The notes: generated from the letters alone by a model not told the origin. A stretch of DNA of 64,000 nucleotides from SZUA-368 sp028533045 (GCA_050031985.1 JBNAIG010000028.1:62001-126000); one strand, 5' to 3'; positions 50,625-59,480 are shown, numbered from the stretch's first letter. Numbers and translations: made by a program.

Positions 50625-51593
50625 ATGACTGAAACCATACGGGATAATAAGTTAAATCTATTATCTAGTAGAGCTGGTTTTAACCAGGCTCTGGGCCATT
50701 TTAAAATGGCCCTTGGTTTCTCAGATGACGTCAGCGAGGGGTATAACCTCGCTGACGCGATTAATGAATCGCTGGGAAACCAGGAAATTGAAGAACACCA
50801 GATACTTCCCATTCTGAATATTCTTCTTGTTGATAAGTTTGCCTTTGCCTATAGGTCCCACAATATTAAGGGAACCCCCGGTAATACGGTGAAAATTGCC
50901 AATACTCTGTCCACCTGGAATAAGTGTCACCTTGTTTTAGCTACCTGGAGCACCGACGGTAAGCTCAATATCATTAACCCTGCCGATAAGGAACAGTGGA
51001 ATGATATTCCCCTTAGTGAGGGCGAGCTCATTGTGCTCTATGCCGGTCCTTCCGGTGATAGCGATATAGATAAAAAGACCCTTGAGAGTTGTGTTGATGA
51101 TTTCTTCAAACTTCTTTATGGGGCGAATATTAAAGGGAAAAAAGCCTATATTGACAGTAGCAAGGACGTGGCATCCAGTCCTGCCCCGGCAAAAGCTGTA
51201 GCACCTCCTCCGGTTCAATCGGAAAGTTCTTTCGCCGCTAATGATCAGACCGTAACAGCTAATCGAAGAGTTTCTACCAAGTATGGTATTACCGTAACTA
51301 ATGAGCTTTTTCATAATGGTAATGTGGAAGCCTGGAAGAAAATTATCGAAAGCTATAAGGTCGCCCATGCCGGTTGCGATGTACTCATCTGGTACGATGG
51401 GGAGCGCATCAATGATATCAATGCCTTGTTTAAGTGGGGCAAAGTTAAAAGGGGAAACCCTATCATGTTCAGTGTTGCCGGAGCTGATATCAAAAATGTG
51501 GCTAAATTGAAAAAATATCTCTTTGAAGGTGCCAGTTCTCGATTCGAAGTCTTTTTAAACGGACCGGTCGGTGCTGTTTTGGACCTTTTTTAA
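50625..51593 (+). CDS. Uncharacterised protein between cfpA and the PPDK-like gene
   Basis: A 322-residue soluble protein with no recognised domain. An N-terminal region (1-185) and a C-terminal region (220-322) are joined by a Pro/Ala/Ser-rich linker ('SSPAPAKAVAPPPVQSESS'). Both halves contain beta-alpha-like hydrophobic patterns ('CHLVLATWSTDGKLNII', 'CDVLIWYDGERINDI'). ATG directly follows the cfpA stop (TAAATG) without a good Shine-Dalgarno, so translation probably depends on ribosomes finishing cfpA. The first 160 nt of the gene hold several strong inverted repeats (50674-50784). By position it is a candidate partner of the filament protein or of the PPDK-like protein. I recall a hypothetical gene in the same place in Treponema. 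Confidence 0.8.
   Translation: MTETIRDNKLNLLSSRAGFNQALGHFKMALGFSDDVSEGYNLADAINESLGNQEIEEHQILPILNILLVDKFAFAYRSHNIKGTPGNTVKIANTLSTWNKCHLVLATWSTDGKLNIINPADKEQWNDIPLSEGELIVLYAGPSGDSDIDKKTLESCVDDFFKLLYGANIKGKKAYIDSSKDVASSPAPAKAVAPPPVQSESSFAANDQTVTANRRVSTKYGITVTNELFHNGNVEAWKKIIESYKVAHAGCDVLIWYDGERINDINALFKWGKVKRGNPIMFSVAGADIKNVAKLKKYLFEGASSRFEVFLNGPVGAVLDLF
50674..50784 (+). promoter_or_regulatory. Cluster of RNA hairpins inside the 5' coding region downstream of cfpA
   Basis: Four local inverted repeats follow in series: 50674-50687 (6-bp arms, 2-nt loop), 50693-50712 (perfect 20-nt palindrome), 50729-50757 (11-bp arms, 7-nt loop), 50757-50772 (6-bp arms, 4-nt loop). An outer pair (50712-50720 with 50776-50784) can enclose the last two. 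This density in coding DNA is unusual and suggests control of translation, decay or transcription between cfpA and the genes that follow. Confidence 0.65.
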
Positions 51594-51608
51594 CCCAAGG
51601 AATTTGCA

Positions 51609-54218
51609 ATGAATACCGTCTATCCTTTTAGTAAGACAGTCTATACCGATAATGACAAGGAACTTGAACTTTGTGGTGTCCGCGGGCAGCGTCTCATGGA
51701 ACTCGCCGCCCTGGATATTCCTATTCTACCCGGTTTTATTTTACCCAATGAATCGGTTATGAGTTTGGAAGAAGATCGGGAGGATACCCTTAAACGGCTT
51801 AACGGGCAGCTTCGCGTTATGGAACCCATCGTGGAGAAGGAATTTGACAGTTCCGAGAACCCCTTGCTGGTCAAAGTTGTTGTCAGTTCAACACTCAACA
51901 TGGTTGATACCACTTCCAGTATTCATAATATTGGTCTATGCGATACCACTCTGGGCGGATTTGCCGAAAAAGTGGGGGAAGAGTTTGCCTATCATGAGTA
52001 CCGGGGTATGATTAAACGGGTTCTCCTTCTTGATAAAGAGTTGGAAGAGGATCCAAAAATCATTAAGAAGATCGATGGTTTTATCAAGGAAGCTTCCGAT
52101 GCCAAAAATATTGCTTCGATCAAAAAATTCCTGGAGAAAATCAAGACTTTCTATCCGGCCGAATTTTTTGAAAAATCGGATAAACAGCTTCTTTACGTTC
52201 TGTCCCGCTACAGAGAAGTTTTCAAGAAGAGTGAGGTCCTTAACGATTCGGCTCTTCTCATTCAGGCTATGACTTTTGGAAACTACGGCAAGGAAAGTTA
52301 CTCCGGTTTCTTTTTCTCCCGTAATATAGAAAATGGACAGGATGAGCTTTCTGGTCTCTTCTTTAAGGATTCCTTTGATGAAGTGGATTCTCAGGGGGCT
52401 GATATTCTGTCATTGAACAAGACCTATCTCAATGGTTTAATCCCGGTTGCCAAATGCCTTGAGGCTCATTATAAACAGATTCGTCGAATCAAGTTTACTG
52501 TGGAAGATGGTAAATTATGGATTATCGATCAAGCTGAAGCAACCAATAAATCGGCCATGGCAGAGATAAAGACTCTTCTGAGCCTTCATGATCAGGAGGT
52601 AATTGATGACGAGTATGTTATTAATGCCATTCGTCCTCCCCGTTTGGCCGAGATTCTCCATCCCGTGTTGAACAAAGCGTCAACGGGAAAGATCAAATCG
52701 GTGAAAGACGGACTGTCCGGGGCTATCGGTGCAGCCGTTGGCCGTGTTTATTTTACGACCGATCGGATCATAAAAGAGGCTCGTATTGCTCATCAGAGAG
52801 GTTTAGAGGATAACTTTATCCTGGCTATGCCCTCTACCTATGCGGATGATGTTAAAGGTATTGAAGTCAGTCGCGGTGTTATTGCCCGGGACGGCGGTTA
52901 CGCCTCTCATGCTCCCGTTGTGGCCCGTTCTCTTGGAAAGGTTGCCATGATCAATCCGGGGATCGAATTTAATGATGACGGTATGGTTATTGACGGCGTT
53001 CAGGTTAAAGAAGGGGATTACCTTTCTCTGGATGTCCCTTCCTATGATAAGCCTACCATATACTTTGGCAAGGTTGAATTGATTGAGCCGTCTATTGAGG
53101 AAAGCGGTCTTCTTGATTTTCTGGAAATTGTTCAGCGTCATATGGGTGATATGGATGTCCATGTTAATGCGGACCAGCCCAGAGAGGCCAAGCTGGCTAA
53201 AACTTTTGGTGCCAAGGGGCTTGGACTATGCCGGACCGAGCATATGTTCTTTGATGAGAAGAGAATCCAGATCTTCCGCTCTATGATCATCACCGATGAC
53301 GATAAGGATCGTAATGCTATTCTGAAGAAACTTCAGAAGATGCAGACCGATGACTTCTATGAGCTCTTTAAGATTATGGAAGGTATGCCGACTACTATTC
53401 GGCTTCTTGATTCTCCTCTTCATGAATTCCTTCCCCATACGAAGGAACAGATGGATGATTTTATTTCTTTCTTCCAAAAGAGTCATGCAGGTATTACGGA
53501 TAAAGAAATTCGTAATCGTTGTGATCTTTTGGGTGAGGTTAACCCCATGCTGGGGCATCGTGGTATAAGATTGGCTATTTCTATTCCAGAAATTTACCGC
53601 ATGCAGGTAACGGCCATTTTTGAGGCGGCCTATAAGCTTAGGAAAGAAGAAAATATCATTTCTAAACCGGAAATCATGATCCCAATAGTTATGTCTCCCA
53701 GTGAGCTAAAGGCTGTTCGTTACGGGAAAAAGATTGAAGGAAAAGAAATTGTAGGTATCGAGACAATAGAAGAAGAGGTTAGGGCCAAACAGGCTGTTGA
53801 TATTCTTCCCTATAAGGTTGGAACTATGGTAGAGCTGCCATCTGCTGCTATTCTCTCCGGACAGATTGCCCGATATGCGGATTTCTTTAGCTTTGGTACA
53901 AATGACCTGACCCAGACAACATTAGGTTTGTCTCGAGATGACTTTAACACCTTTTTCCCTGATTACAATGAGTTTGACTTGCTGGCAAAGAATCCCTTTG
54001 CGGCCTTGAATCCGGCCGTTCGAGAACTTGTTGCACTGGCCAGTCAGAGAGGGCGTATCGTCAGACCTGATTTGAAGTTGGGTATCTGTGGTGAACATGG
54101 AGCAGAGCCGGATAACGTTGAGTTCTTCAAGAGTGTTGGACTGAATTATGTATCATGTTCTCCCTATGGCGTGCCTATTGCCAAGCTTGCCATTGCTCGA
54201 AGCAATCTTAAAAAATAA
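51609..54218 (+). CDS. Pyruvate phosphate dikinase-like protein with degenerate ATP-grasp domain
   Basis: An 869-residue homologue of PPDK over its full length. The phospho-histidine domain keeps the catalytic His in 'GGYASHAPVVAR' (His434). The PEP/pyruvate barrel keeps 'GLCRTEHMFF' (Arg542), 'TTIRLLDSPLHEFLP', 'GTNDLTQTTLGLSRDD' and 'CGEHGAEPD' (Cys827). The N-terminal nucleotide domain is altered at residues essential in the clostridial enzyme: GGKG is GVRG (Arg25), Arg92 is Val91, Asp321 and Glu323 are Arg293 and Lys295, Gln335 and Arg337 are Asp307 and Ala309. It therefore probably cannot use ATP/AMP and may pass phosphate from PEP to another acceptor, or be regulatory. AAGGAA precedes the ATG; it follows the 50625 gene by 15 bp and overlaps the convergent J-domain gene by 11 bp. 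Confidence 0.88.
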   Translation: MNTVYPFSKTVYTDNDKELELCGVRGQRLMELAALDIPILPGFILPNESVMSLEEDREDTLKRLNGQLRVMEPIVEKEFDSSENPLLVKVVVSSTLNMVDTTSSIHNIGLCDTTLGGFAEKVGEEFAYHEYRGMIKRVLLLDKELEEDPKIIKKIDGFIKEASDAKNIASIKKFLEKIKTFYPAEFFEKSDKQLLYVLSRYREVFKKSEVLNDSALLIQAMTFGNYGKESYSGFFFSRNIENGQDELSGLFFKDSFDEVDSQGADILSLNKTYLNGLIPVAKCLEAHYKQIRRIKFTVEDGKLWIIDQAEATNKSAMAEIKTLLSLHDQEVIDDEYVINAIRPPRLAEILHPVLNKASTGKIKSVKDGLSGAIGAAVGRVYFTTDRIIKEARIAHQRGLEDNFILAMPSTYADDVKGIEVSRGVIARDGGYASHAPVVARSLGKVAMINPGIEFNDDGMVIDGVQVKEGDYLSLDVPSYDKPTIYFGKVELIEPSIEESGLLDFLEIVQRHMGDMDVHVNADQPREAKLAKTFGAKGLGLCRTEHMFFDEKRIQIFRSMIITDDDKDRNAILKKLQKMQTDDFYELFKIMEGMPTTIRLLDSPLHEFLPHTKEQMDDFISFFQKSHAGITDKEIRNRCDLLGEVNPMLGHRGIRLAISIPEIYRMQVTAIFEAAYKLRKEENIISKPEIMIPIVMSPSELKAVRYGKKIEGKEIVGIETIEEEVRAKQAVDILPYKVGTMVELPSAAILSGQIARYADFFSFGTNDLTQTTLGLSRDDFNTFFPDYNEFDLLAKNPFAALNPAVRELVALASQRGRIVRPDLKLGICGEHGAEPDNVEFFKSVGLNYVSCSPYGVPIAKLAIARSNLKK

Positions 54219-55011
54219 TTTTTCCGGCCCTGATCAGATCCTGAAGTTCCAAGAATGAATCTAGGAGGTTCAGTTTCTGCAGGGCCAGGTTATACCATTC
54301 GGTCTGAGGGTAGTTTTCCACAAGTAGAATGAGAAGGTGCGAGGCTCGGTAAAGAGGAGAAAGATAGTTTTCTCTTTTCTCTGGTTCTGCACTAAAATAT
54401 CCCCCAAAAGCTTTATCCATACTGGCCGCAGCTTCACTATAGGCCACATGAGTTTCTCCTCCCCGCAGAGAGAGAGGAATGTTCGGTTCAAAAGCCTGAA
54501 TATCGGAGAGAAAAAGTTCACCAAAATAGATAAGCTTTTCCCATCCCTGATCTCTGTTTGTTGGTGAGATTCTTTTCTCCATTTCTTTAAGGGCCTTATC
54601 CATAAGTCTAATAGCCCTTCTATAGTGATAGCGCCAGACTCCTTCTTGTCTGAGAGAGCGTTTAGTTAATTCGTAGTCATAATAGGTGTGTACGCCTTCA
54701 AAAAACAGGGCGGAAGCTTTTTGAAAAAAAGTAGAATCGGAGGAGTTTCGTTTTTCTTCTTTACGAGGGGGCGGAGAGGGATCTTGCCCTTTTTCTTCTT
54801 GTCCCTGGTAAGACCGATTTTCAATATGAGCCATAAGAACTTCATAGGCTTCATTGATTTCGGTCATTCTAAGGTGACACCATTCTGCCTGGGCCTGGTT
54901 TTTGTCGGGGTGGTATTTCTTTACCAGTTTTTTGAAACCCCTATCCAGTTCATCTCGGGAGAATCTATTATCCTTTATACGGTAAATTGAAAAAGCAGAA
55001 GCCAAATCCAT
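54208..55011 (-). CDS. J-domain protein (DnaJ-like) with helical C-terminal region
   Basis: A 267-residue cytoplasmic protein. Residues 1-65 form a J domain ('FKKLVKKYHPDKNQAQAEWC', HPD intact) which should stimulate a DnaK-type ATPase. The rest lacks the Gly/Phe region, zinc fingers and CTD of classical DnaJ. It is a charged linker (about 70-95) plus a helical, TPR-like region (about 95-267; 'RSLRQEGVWRYHYRRAIRLMDKALKEME'). It is a specialised co-chaperone. The gene converges on the PPDK-like gene with an 11-bp overlap. Whether its client is the neighbouring filament protein is speculation. Confidence 0.85.
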   Translation of the reverse strand: MDLASAFSIYRIKDNRFSRDELDRGFKKLVKKYHPDKNQAQAEWCHLRMTEINEAYEVLMAHIENRSYQGQEEKGQDPSPPPRKEEKRNSSDSTFFQKASALFFEGVHTYYDYELTKRSLRQEGVWRYHYRRAIRLMDKALKEMEKRISPTNRDQGWEKLIYFGELFLSDIQAFEPNIPLSLRGGETHVAYSEAAASMDKAFGGYFSAEPEKRENYLSPLYRASHLLILLVENYPQTEWYNLALQKLNLLDSFLELQDLIRAGKIIF

Positions 55012-55080
55012 GGATAAATTATAGCAGAAATGATTTTTGTTTCATACCTTTTCCCGGAGAAGCGAAAATCTTTTTTCTCA

Positions 55081-55109
55081 TTGACAAGGCATAAGGGCTG
55101 AATTAAACT
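55081..55109 (+). promoter_or_regulatory. Promoter of the 55142 gene
   Basis: Perfect TTGACA (55081-55086), 17-bp spacer, TAAACT (55104-55109). AAGGAG (55129-55134) is the ribosome site before ATG 55142. Confidence 0.7.
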
Positions 55110-55141
55110 TAACATGGATTTACCAAACAAGGAGTTTAACA

Positions 55142-55711
55142 ATGGCCGAAATTAAAGACCTGTTTGAAGCTTATAAGGATGGTTCTCTTCCCCAGGACGG
55201 AGGATATGTCGTCTCTGTATTTTTTGATGAGAACTCAAATTACACACGTTTTGAAGCCATATCCTATGGAAATGTAAAGGATATATATTTAACAGAAGAA
55301 GGAATTACCTTTCAGGCGGACGGACGTAAATTGTTTGTTCTTTATGAACCCCTTTCCTATATTCAAAAGGGGATTGATCCCTGTTACCGGGACGATTTTC
55401 ACAGAATTCCCTATCGTTTTAAGGAGTTGGAACGGCATGTGACAAAACGGCAGGATCGCATTTATGTTGCTAAGGAAGCGGTGGAAACCTATACTTCCTT
55501 TACCGTATTGAATGAAACGGGATACAATGAATCCTATGTTATCTATCAAGGCGATGATGCGGGAGAAATGGTAGGCAATTTTGTTCTTATGACTCTTTGG
55601 AAAAATATGCGTATCGCCAAGGGTGATGCCCAGAGTGCTGTGGATCTCCTCAAGGAAGTCATACCTACTTGGATGACTCCCTTTGGTTTTGAAACAGAAG
55701 ATGAGGAGTAG
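55142..55711 (+). CDS. Conserved protein of unknown function
   Basis: A 189-residue acidic soluble protein. Sequence such as 'GGYVVSVFFDENSNYTRFEAISYGNVKDIYL' and 'FTVLNETGYNESYVIYQGDDAGEMVGNFVLM' suggests mixed alpha/beta structure; no signal peptide, membrane segment or known motif is visible. It has its own good promoter and ribosome site, so it is a real gene. It converges with the MinD-like gene with a 2-bp gap. No function can be proposed. Confidence 0.7.
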   Translation: MAEIKDLFEAYKDGSLPQDGGYVVSVFFDENSNYTRFEAISYGNVKDIYLTEEGITFQADGRKLFVLYEPLSYIQKGIDPCYRDDFHRIPYRFKELERHVTKRQDRIYVAKEAVETYTSFTVLNETGYNESYVIYQGDDAGEMVGNFVLMTLWKNMRIAKGDAQSAVDLLKEVIPTWMTPFGFETEDEE

Positions 55712-55713
55712 TC

Positions 55714-56889
55714 CTACATGGACATCCTGTTAATCTGATCAATTATACCCCCCTGAGTGGCTCCGCTCAAAGCGGAGCGCCCTAAGGCTGTTTCTAATTC
55801 GTAGATACGTTTTTTCTGCTCTTCCACAAGGCGTACTAGGTTTTCTATTTCTTCCGGTGAATAACCGCCGCCTTTTTCCCGTTCCATTACAACCTGATCA
55901 TTTTCCGCTTCAATATGGGCCAATTCAAAGCTGTCCTTATAATAGTCCAGTTCCAGAGGCATTTCGGGAAATCTTTTGGAAAAGATGATCTTTTTGGCAA
56001 TCCTGTCCATCCCTTCTGCCGTAACCGCATCGGGATATTGCATAATAAAAGGAACCCGTTCCTTTAAGGCATCGCTTACCTGCTTGTCCATGAAGAGCAT
56101 TCCCAGACACTCTGCATGTATGGAAAGGCTCCGGTCGGTTAAGTCCTTAAGACTTTCTGCTATAGAGAGTTCCGAAGCGTCTTCGGCCATATTCATTATA
56201 ATCTTTGGCTGAAGGATATCCAGGAACAATTCAGCCTTTTCTACGGCTTCCGGTTCGACATGACGCAGCTCTTCGAGCATCTCCTTAAGGGGTTTTTGCT
56301 CTCCCGGATTCCTTTCCTGGAAGGCCCGGTCAAAATACTCGGTAAAAACCTCATTTTCTGCAAAAGCTCTCTGAAGAAATCGGAAGGCTACATTTTTAAG
56401 GAAGCCAAAGGCGTTCATAATAGAGGTCATGTGTGGGGTGGTAACGACAATTCCTGAGTTGGCTATAAGGAAGAAATCAATAACATTCAGGCTGGATCCT
56501 GCACCCAGGTCCAGAAGAATATAGTCGGCATCGAGCTCCACAAGGCCTTTCATGATGCGCTTTTTCTCTTCAAAGGCTATTTCTCCCAGTCCATAAACAA
56601 GTACATCTCCGGGAATGAGTGAGAGATTCTCGTAGTCCGTGGGTACCACAAGTTCTTCCATAGTAAGGCTTTTATCGGAAATGAAGTTCCCAATTCCCTT
56701 GTTGTTATTTTTAATTCCCAGCATGGTATGAAGGTTCGAGCCCCCCAAGTCCAGGTCAACCACAATTGTTTTTTTTCCGTTGACAGCTAAGAGAAGGGAC
56801 AGGTTTGTTGACAGAACACTTTTGCCTACTCCGCCTTTTCCCCCTGCTATGGGAATGATTTTTTTCTCTGAATTTTCGTTTAGGATCAT
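55714..56889 (-). CDS. MinD/ParA-family ATPase
   Basis: A 391-residue member of the MinD/FlhG (MRP) family. The deviant Walker A is 'GGKGGVGKSVLSTNLSLLL' near residue 16; the switch motif 'TIVVDLDLGGSNLHTMLG' and Walker B-like 'YILLDLGAGSS' follow. The long C-terminal extension (about 270-391) ends in a coiled coil ('EEIENLVRLVEEQKKRIYELE') not found in MinD. The start at 56889 follows GGGGAGA with a 7-nt spacer; a longer version is in frame but lacks support. Such spirochaetal proteins may position flagella, arrays or chromosomes. The closest described type is FlhG-like, but no flagellar gene is nearby, so the role is open. Confidence 0.85.
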   Translation of the reverse strand: MILNENSEKKIIPIAGGKGGVGKSVLSTNLSLLLAVNGKKTIVVDLDLGGSNLHTMLGIKNNNKGIGNFISDKSLTMEELVVPTDYENLSLIPGDVLVYGLGEIAFEEKKRIMKGLVELDADYILLDLGAGSSLNVIDFFLIANSGIVVTTPHMTSIMNAFGFLKNVAFRFLQRAFAENEVFTEYFDRAFQERNPGEQKPLKEMLEELRHVEPEAVEKAELFLDILQPKIIMNMAEDASELSIAESLKDLTDRSLSIHAECLGMLFMDKQVSDALKERVPFIMQYPDAVTAEGMDRIAKKIIFSKRFPEMPLELDYYKDSFELAHIEAENDQVVMEREKGGGYSPEEIENLVRLVEEQKKRIYELETALGRSALSGATQGGIIDQINRMSM

Positions 56890-56995
56890 GTAATTCTCCC
56901 CGTTTTCCCTAGCATACAACAGAACTCCTTTATAAACAACATTTCTTCTGTTCTGCGGGAATTATGAGATCTCAATCAATTGTTAGAGTCTTTAC

Positions 56996-57030
56996 TTGAT
57001 GAACAGGGCCAGAGTGTTTAGAATTATACT
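56996..57030 (+). promoter_or_regulatory. Leaderless promoter of the 57031 gene
   Basis: TTGATG (56996-57001), 17 bp, TAGAAT (57019-57024), then 6 nt (TATACT) and the ATG. No Shine-Dalgarno lies upstream. Transcription is expected to start at the A of the start codon. Confidence 0.7.
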
Positions 57031-58104
57031 ATGTTGGATGAGGAAAGGGTTAAGAAACTACCCAAAGTTGAGCTGCATTATCATCTGGACGGCGGTGTAC
57101 GTCCGGAAACCATCGTTGAGCTGGCCGGTGAAATAGGTATGGACTTACCGGAAACAGAACCGGGGAGACTGGCTGAATGGTTCCATCGGGGGGCGGACAG
57201 AAAAAGTTTGAGCCTCTACCTGGAAGGTTTTGCCCTGACTTGCGGTATTATGCAGACGGCCTCAGCTTTGACTCGTATTGCCCGGGAAGCTCTGGAACAA
57301 CTTAAGGAAGACGGTGTTGTCTATGGAGAGATTCGTTTTGCCCCTATTCTTCATCAGGCAAAAGGTCTGACCCTTGAAGAAATTGTCCATGCCGTTGTGG
57401 CCGGGCTAGAAGAGGGGAGAAAGAAGACCGGAGTGGAATTCGGAGTTATCCTTTGTGCCATGCGTCATCAGAGCGGAGACCTCTCTATGGAAATGGCCGA
57501 GTTGGCCGTTTCTTTTCGTGACCGGGGTGTTGTGGGGTTTGATATCGCCGGAGATGAATTCGGTCATCCTCCCAAAAGACATTTGGAGGCATTTGAATAT
57601 ATCCGCAGGAAAAACTTTAATATTACCATCCATGCGGGCGAAGCCTTTGGGGTCGAGTCCATTTGGCAGGCTATTCAGATTTGTGGAGCCCATCGTATTG
57701 GCCACGCCACTCGTTTAACCGAAGACATGACGGTTCAGGGCAAGGAAATCAAACAGATGGGGACTTTGTCCCATTTTATTCGGGATAGACGGATTCCTTT
57801 GGAAATTTGTCTTTCCTCCAATATTCAGACCGGAGCGGCTTCCTCTATTGAAGGACATCCTTTTGGTCTTTATTATAATAACAATTTTAGGGTTATGCTC
57901 TGTACGGATAATGTACTTATGAGCAATACGACTCTAACAAAAGAAATGATGCTTGCTATTGAAGCTTTCGGACTTGAATTGGATGATTTGGAAAAGCTGA
58001 CTATAAATGCGATGAAGTCCGCTTTTATTCACTATGATGAACGGCTTAAACTTATTTATGACGTGATCAAACCGGGGTACAAAGCAATCGCCGGTGAAAA
58101 ATAG
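57031..58104 (+). CDS. add: Adenosine deaminase
   Basis: A 357-residue metal-dependent deaminase of the adenosine/AMP deaminase family, converting adenosine to inosine. Zinc ligands and active residues are in 'VELHYHLDGGVRPE' (HxH), 'TIHAGEAFG' (His and catalytic Glu), 'RIGHATRL' and 'MLCTDNVLMSNT' (last Asp). 'FDIAGDE' is also characteristic. Full length is normal. Probably transcribed as a leaderless mRNA with the phosphofructokinase gene 18 bp downstream. A second, more divergent paralogue is at 62519 on the opposite strand. Confidence 0.92.
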   Translation: MLDEERVKKLPKVELHYHLDGGVRPETIVELAGEIGMDLPETEPGRLAEWFHRGADRKSLSLYLEGFALTCGIMQTASALTRIAREALEQLKEDGVVYGEIRFAPILHQAKGLTLEEIVHAVVAGLEEGRKKTGVEFGVILCAMRHQSGDLSMEMAELAVSFRDRGVVGFDIAGDEFGHPPKRHLEAFEYIRRKNFNITIHAGEAFGVESIWQAIQICGAHRIGHATRLTEDMTVQGKEIKQMGTLSHFIRDRRIPLEICLSSNIQTGAASSIEGHPFGLYYNNNFRVMLCTDNVLMSNTTLTKEMMLAIEAFGLELDDLEKLTINAMKSAFIHYDERLKLIYDVIKPGYKAIAGEK

Positions 58105-58122
58105 AATAACGGAGAAAACCTG

Positions 58123-59448
58123 ATGCTCAGAGAAAAGCACGATTTTACCATTGAAAGTTTGGGTGAGCCTAAAATTGATTCCCCCATTCCCTATTCCAAA
58201 GTTTATGGTGATTCCATTGCCAATTACGTGAAGGAGGAAGAACGGATCCTTTACGATATTGATATTGTAGATGGAAAAACCATGAAAGATCTGGAAGCGG
58301 CCGGTCTCATGGAAAAAGCCGGCCCTCGGGAGAAAATCTACTTTAATCCCAAGCACAGCCATGCGGCTATTGTCACCTGTGGTGGCCTTTGCCCGGGGCT
58401 GAATGATGTTATCCGTGCTGTTGTTCGAACCCTTTGGTACCGTTACGGTGTTGAGAGAATTACAGGTGTCCGTTATGGGTTTACCGGTTTTCTTGCCGAT
58501 TCGGACATTCCCACCATCGAACTGAATCCCCGAGTCGTTGATGATATCCATAAGATGGGCGGTACCATGCTCGGTTCTTCCCGAGGGAACGGGAAAAAAG
58601 TAGAAGAGATTGTTGATGCTCTGGAAAGAATGAATGTTAACATGCTTTTTATCGTAGGCGGTGACGGTACGCAGCGAGCATCAAATGATATCGGGGAAGA
58701 GGTTATCAGGCGTGGTCTGAAAATCTCTGTAGTGGGAATCCCAAAAACGATTGATAATGACCTTTTGTTTACGGAAAAAACCTTTGGATTCGAAACAGCT
58801 GTAGCCAAAGCGGTTGAGGCGGTTGAGGCGGCTCATGTTGAAGCACACAGTGCCAATAATGGAATTGGTCTCTTGAAGGTAATGGGGCGGGATTCAGGTT
58901 TTATTGCCGCCAGTACGGCTCTTTCCTCCAATGAGGCGAACTTTGTTTTGATTCCGGAAGTACCCTTTGACCTTCACGGAGAGAATGGTCTTTTAATACA
59001 TCTTGTTGAACGGCTTAAGCGTCGGCAGCACGCCGTAATTATTGTAGCCGAAGGGGCAGGTCAGGAATTGGTCGAAATCCCGGAAGGGGAAGATAAATCG
59101 GGTAATAAGAAGTATGGTGATATCGGCAAATATCTGGCCGAAGAGATTAAAGCTCATCTTAAAGAGACCGGAATGGACTTTGCCCTTAAGTATATTGATC
59201 CCAGTTATATCATTCGGGCTTCCGAAGCCCTCCCTTCCGATTCGCTTTACTGTGCCCGTTTGGGGGCCAATGCGGTTCATGCGGCTATGGCTGGTAAGAC
59301 CAAGTGTCTTGTAACATTGATGAATACCCAGTATGTTCACCTGCCCATTAAATTGGTTGTAGGGGGGCGGAAGAAGGTGGATCCGGAAAGTTCACTATGG
59401 CGGGATGTTTTGGAGAGTACTCACCAACCTCTCTCCATGAAAAACTAA
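58123..59448 (+). CDS. pfkA: 6-phosphofructokinase, ATP-type by motif (long group II family)
   Basis: A 441-residue glycolytic enzyme of the PPi/plant-type phosphofructokinase group. It has an N-terminal extension of about 70 residues before 'AAIVTCGGLCPGLNDVIR'. The phosphoryl-donor motif is 'VGGDGTQRAS' with Gly, and the fructose-6-phosphate catalytic motif is 'GIPKTIDNDLL' with Lys. The Gly/Lys combination is associated with ATP-dependent members of this group (plant and trypanosome-like), whereas PPi enzymes have GGDD. ACGGAG precedes the ATG. A terminator follows at 59481. Confidence 0.92.
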   Translation: MLREKHDFTIESLGEPKIDSPIPYSKVYGDSIANYVKEEERILYDIDIVDGKTMKDLEAAGLMEKAGPREKIYFNPKHSHAAIVTCGGLCPGLNDVIRAVVRTLWYRYGVERITGVRYGFTGFLADSDIPTIELNPRVVDDIHKMGGTMLGSSRGNGKKVEEIVDALERMNVNMLFIVGGDGTQRASNDIGEEVIRRGLKISVVGIPKTIDNDLLFTEKTFGFETAVAKAVEAVEAAHVEAHSANNGIGLLKVMGRDSGFIAASTALSSNEANFVLIPEVPFDLHGENGLLIHLVERLKRRQHAVIIVAEGAGQELVEIPEGEDKSGNKKYGDIGKYLAEEIKAHLKETGMDFALKYIDPSYIIRASEALPSDSLYCARLGANAVHAAMAGKTKCLVTLMNTQYVHLPIKLVVGGRKKVDPESSLWRDVLESTHQPLSMKN

Positions 59449-59480
59449 TCTCACAGCTTCTTCTTCGCTACGAAATAAAA

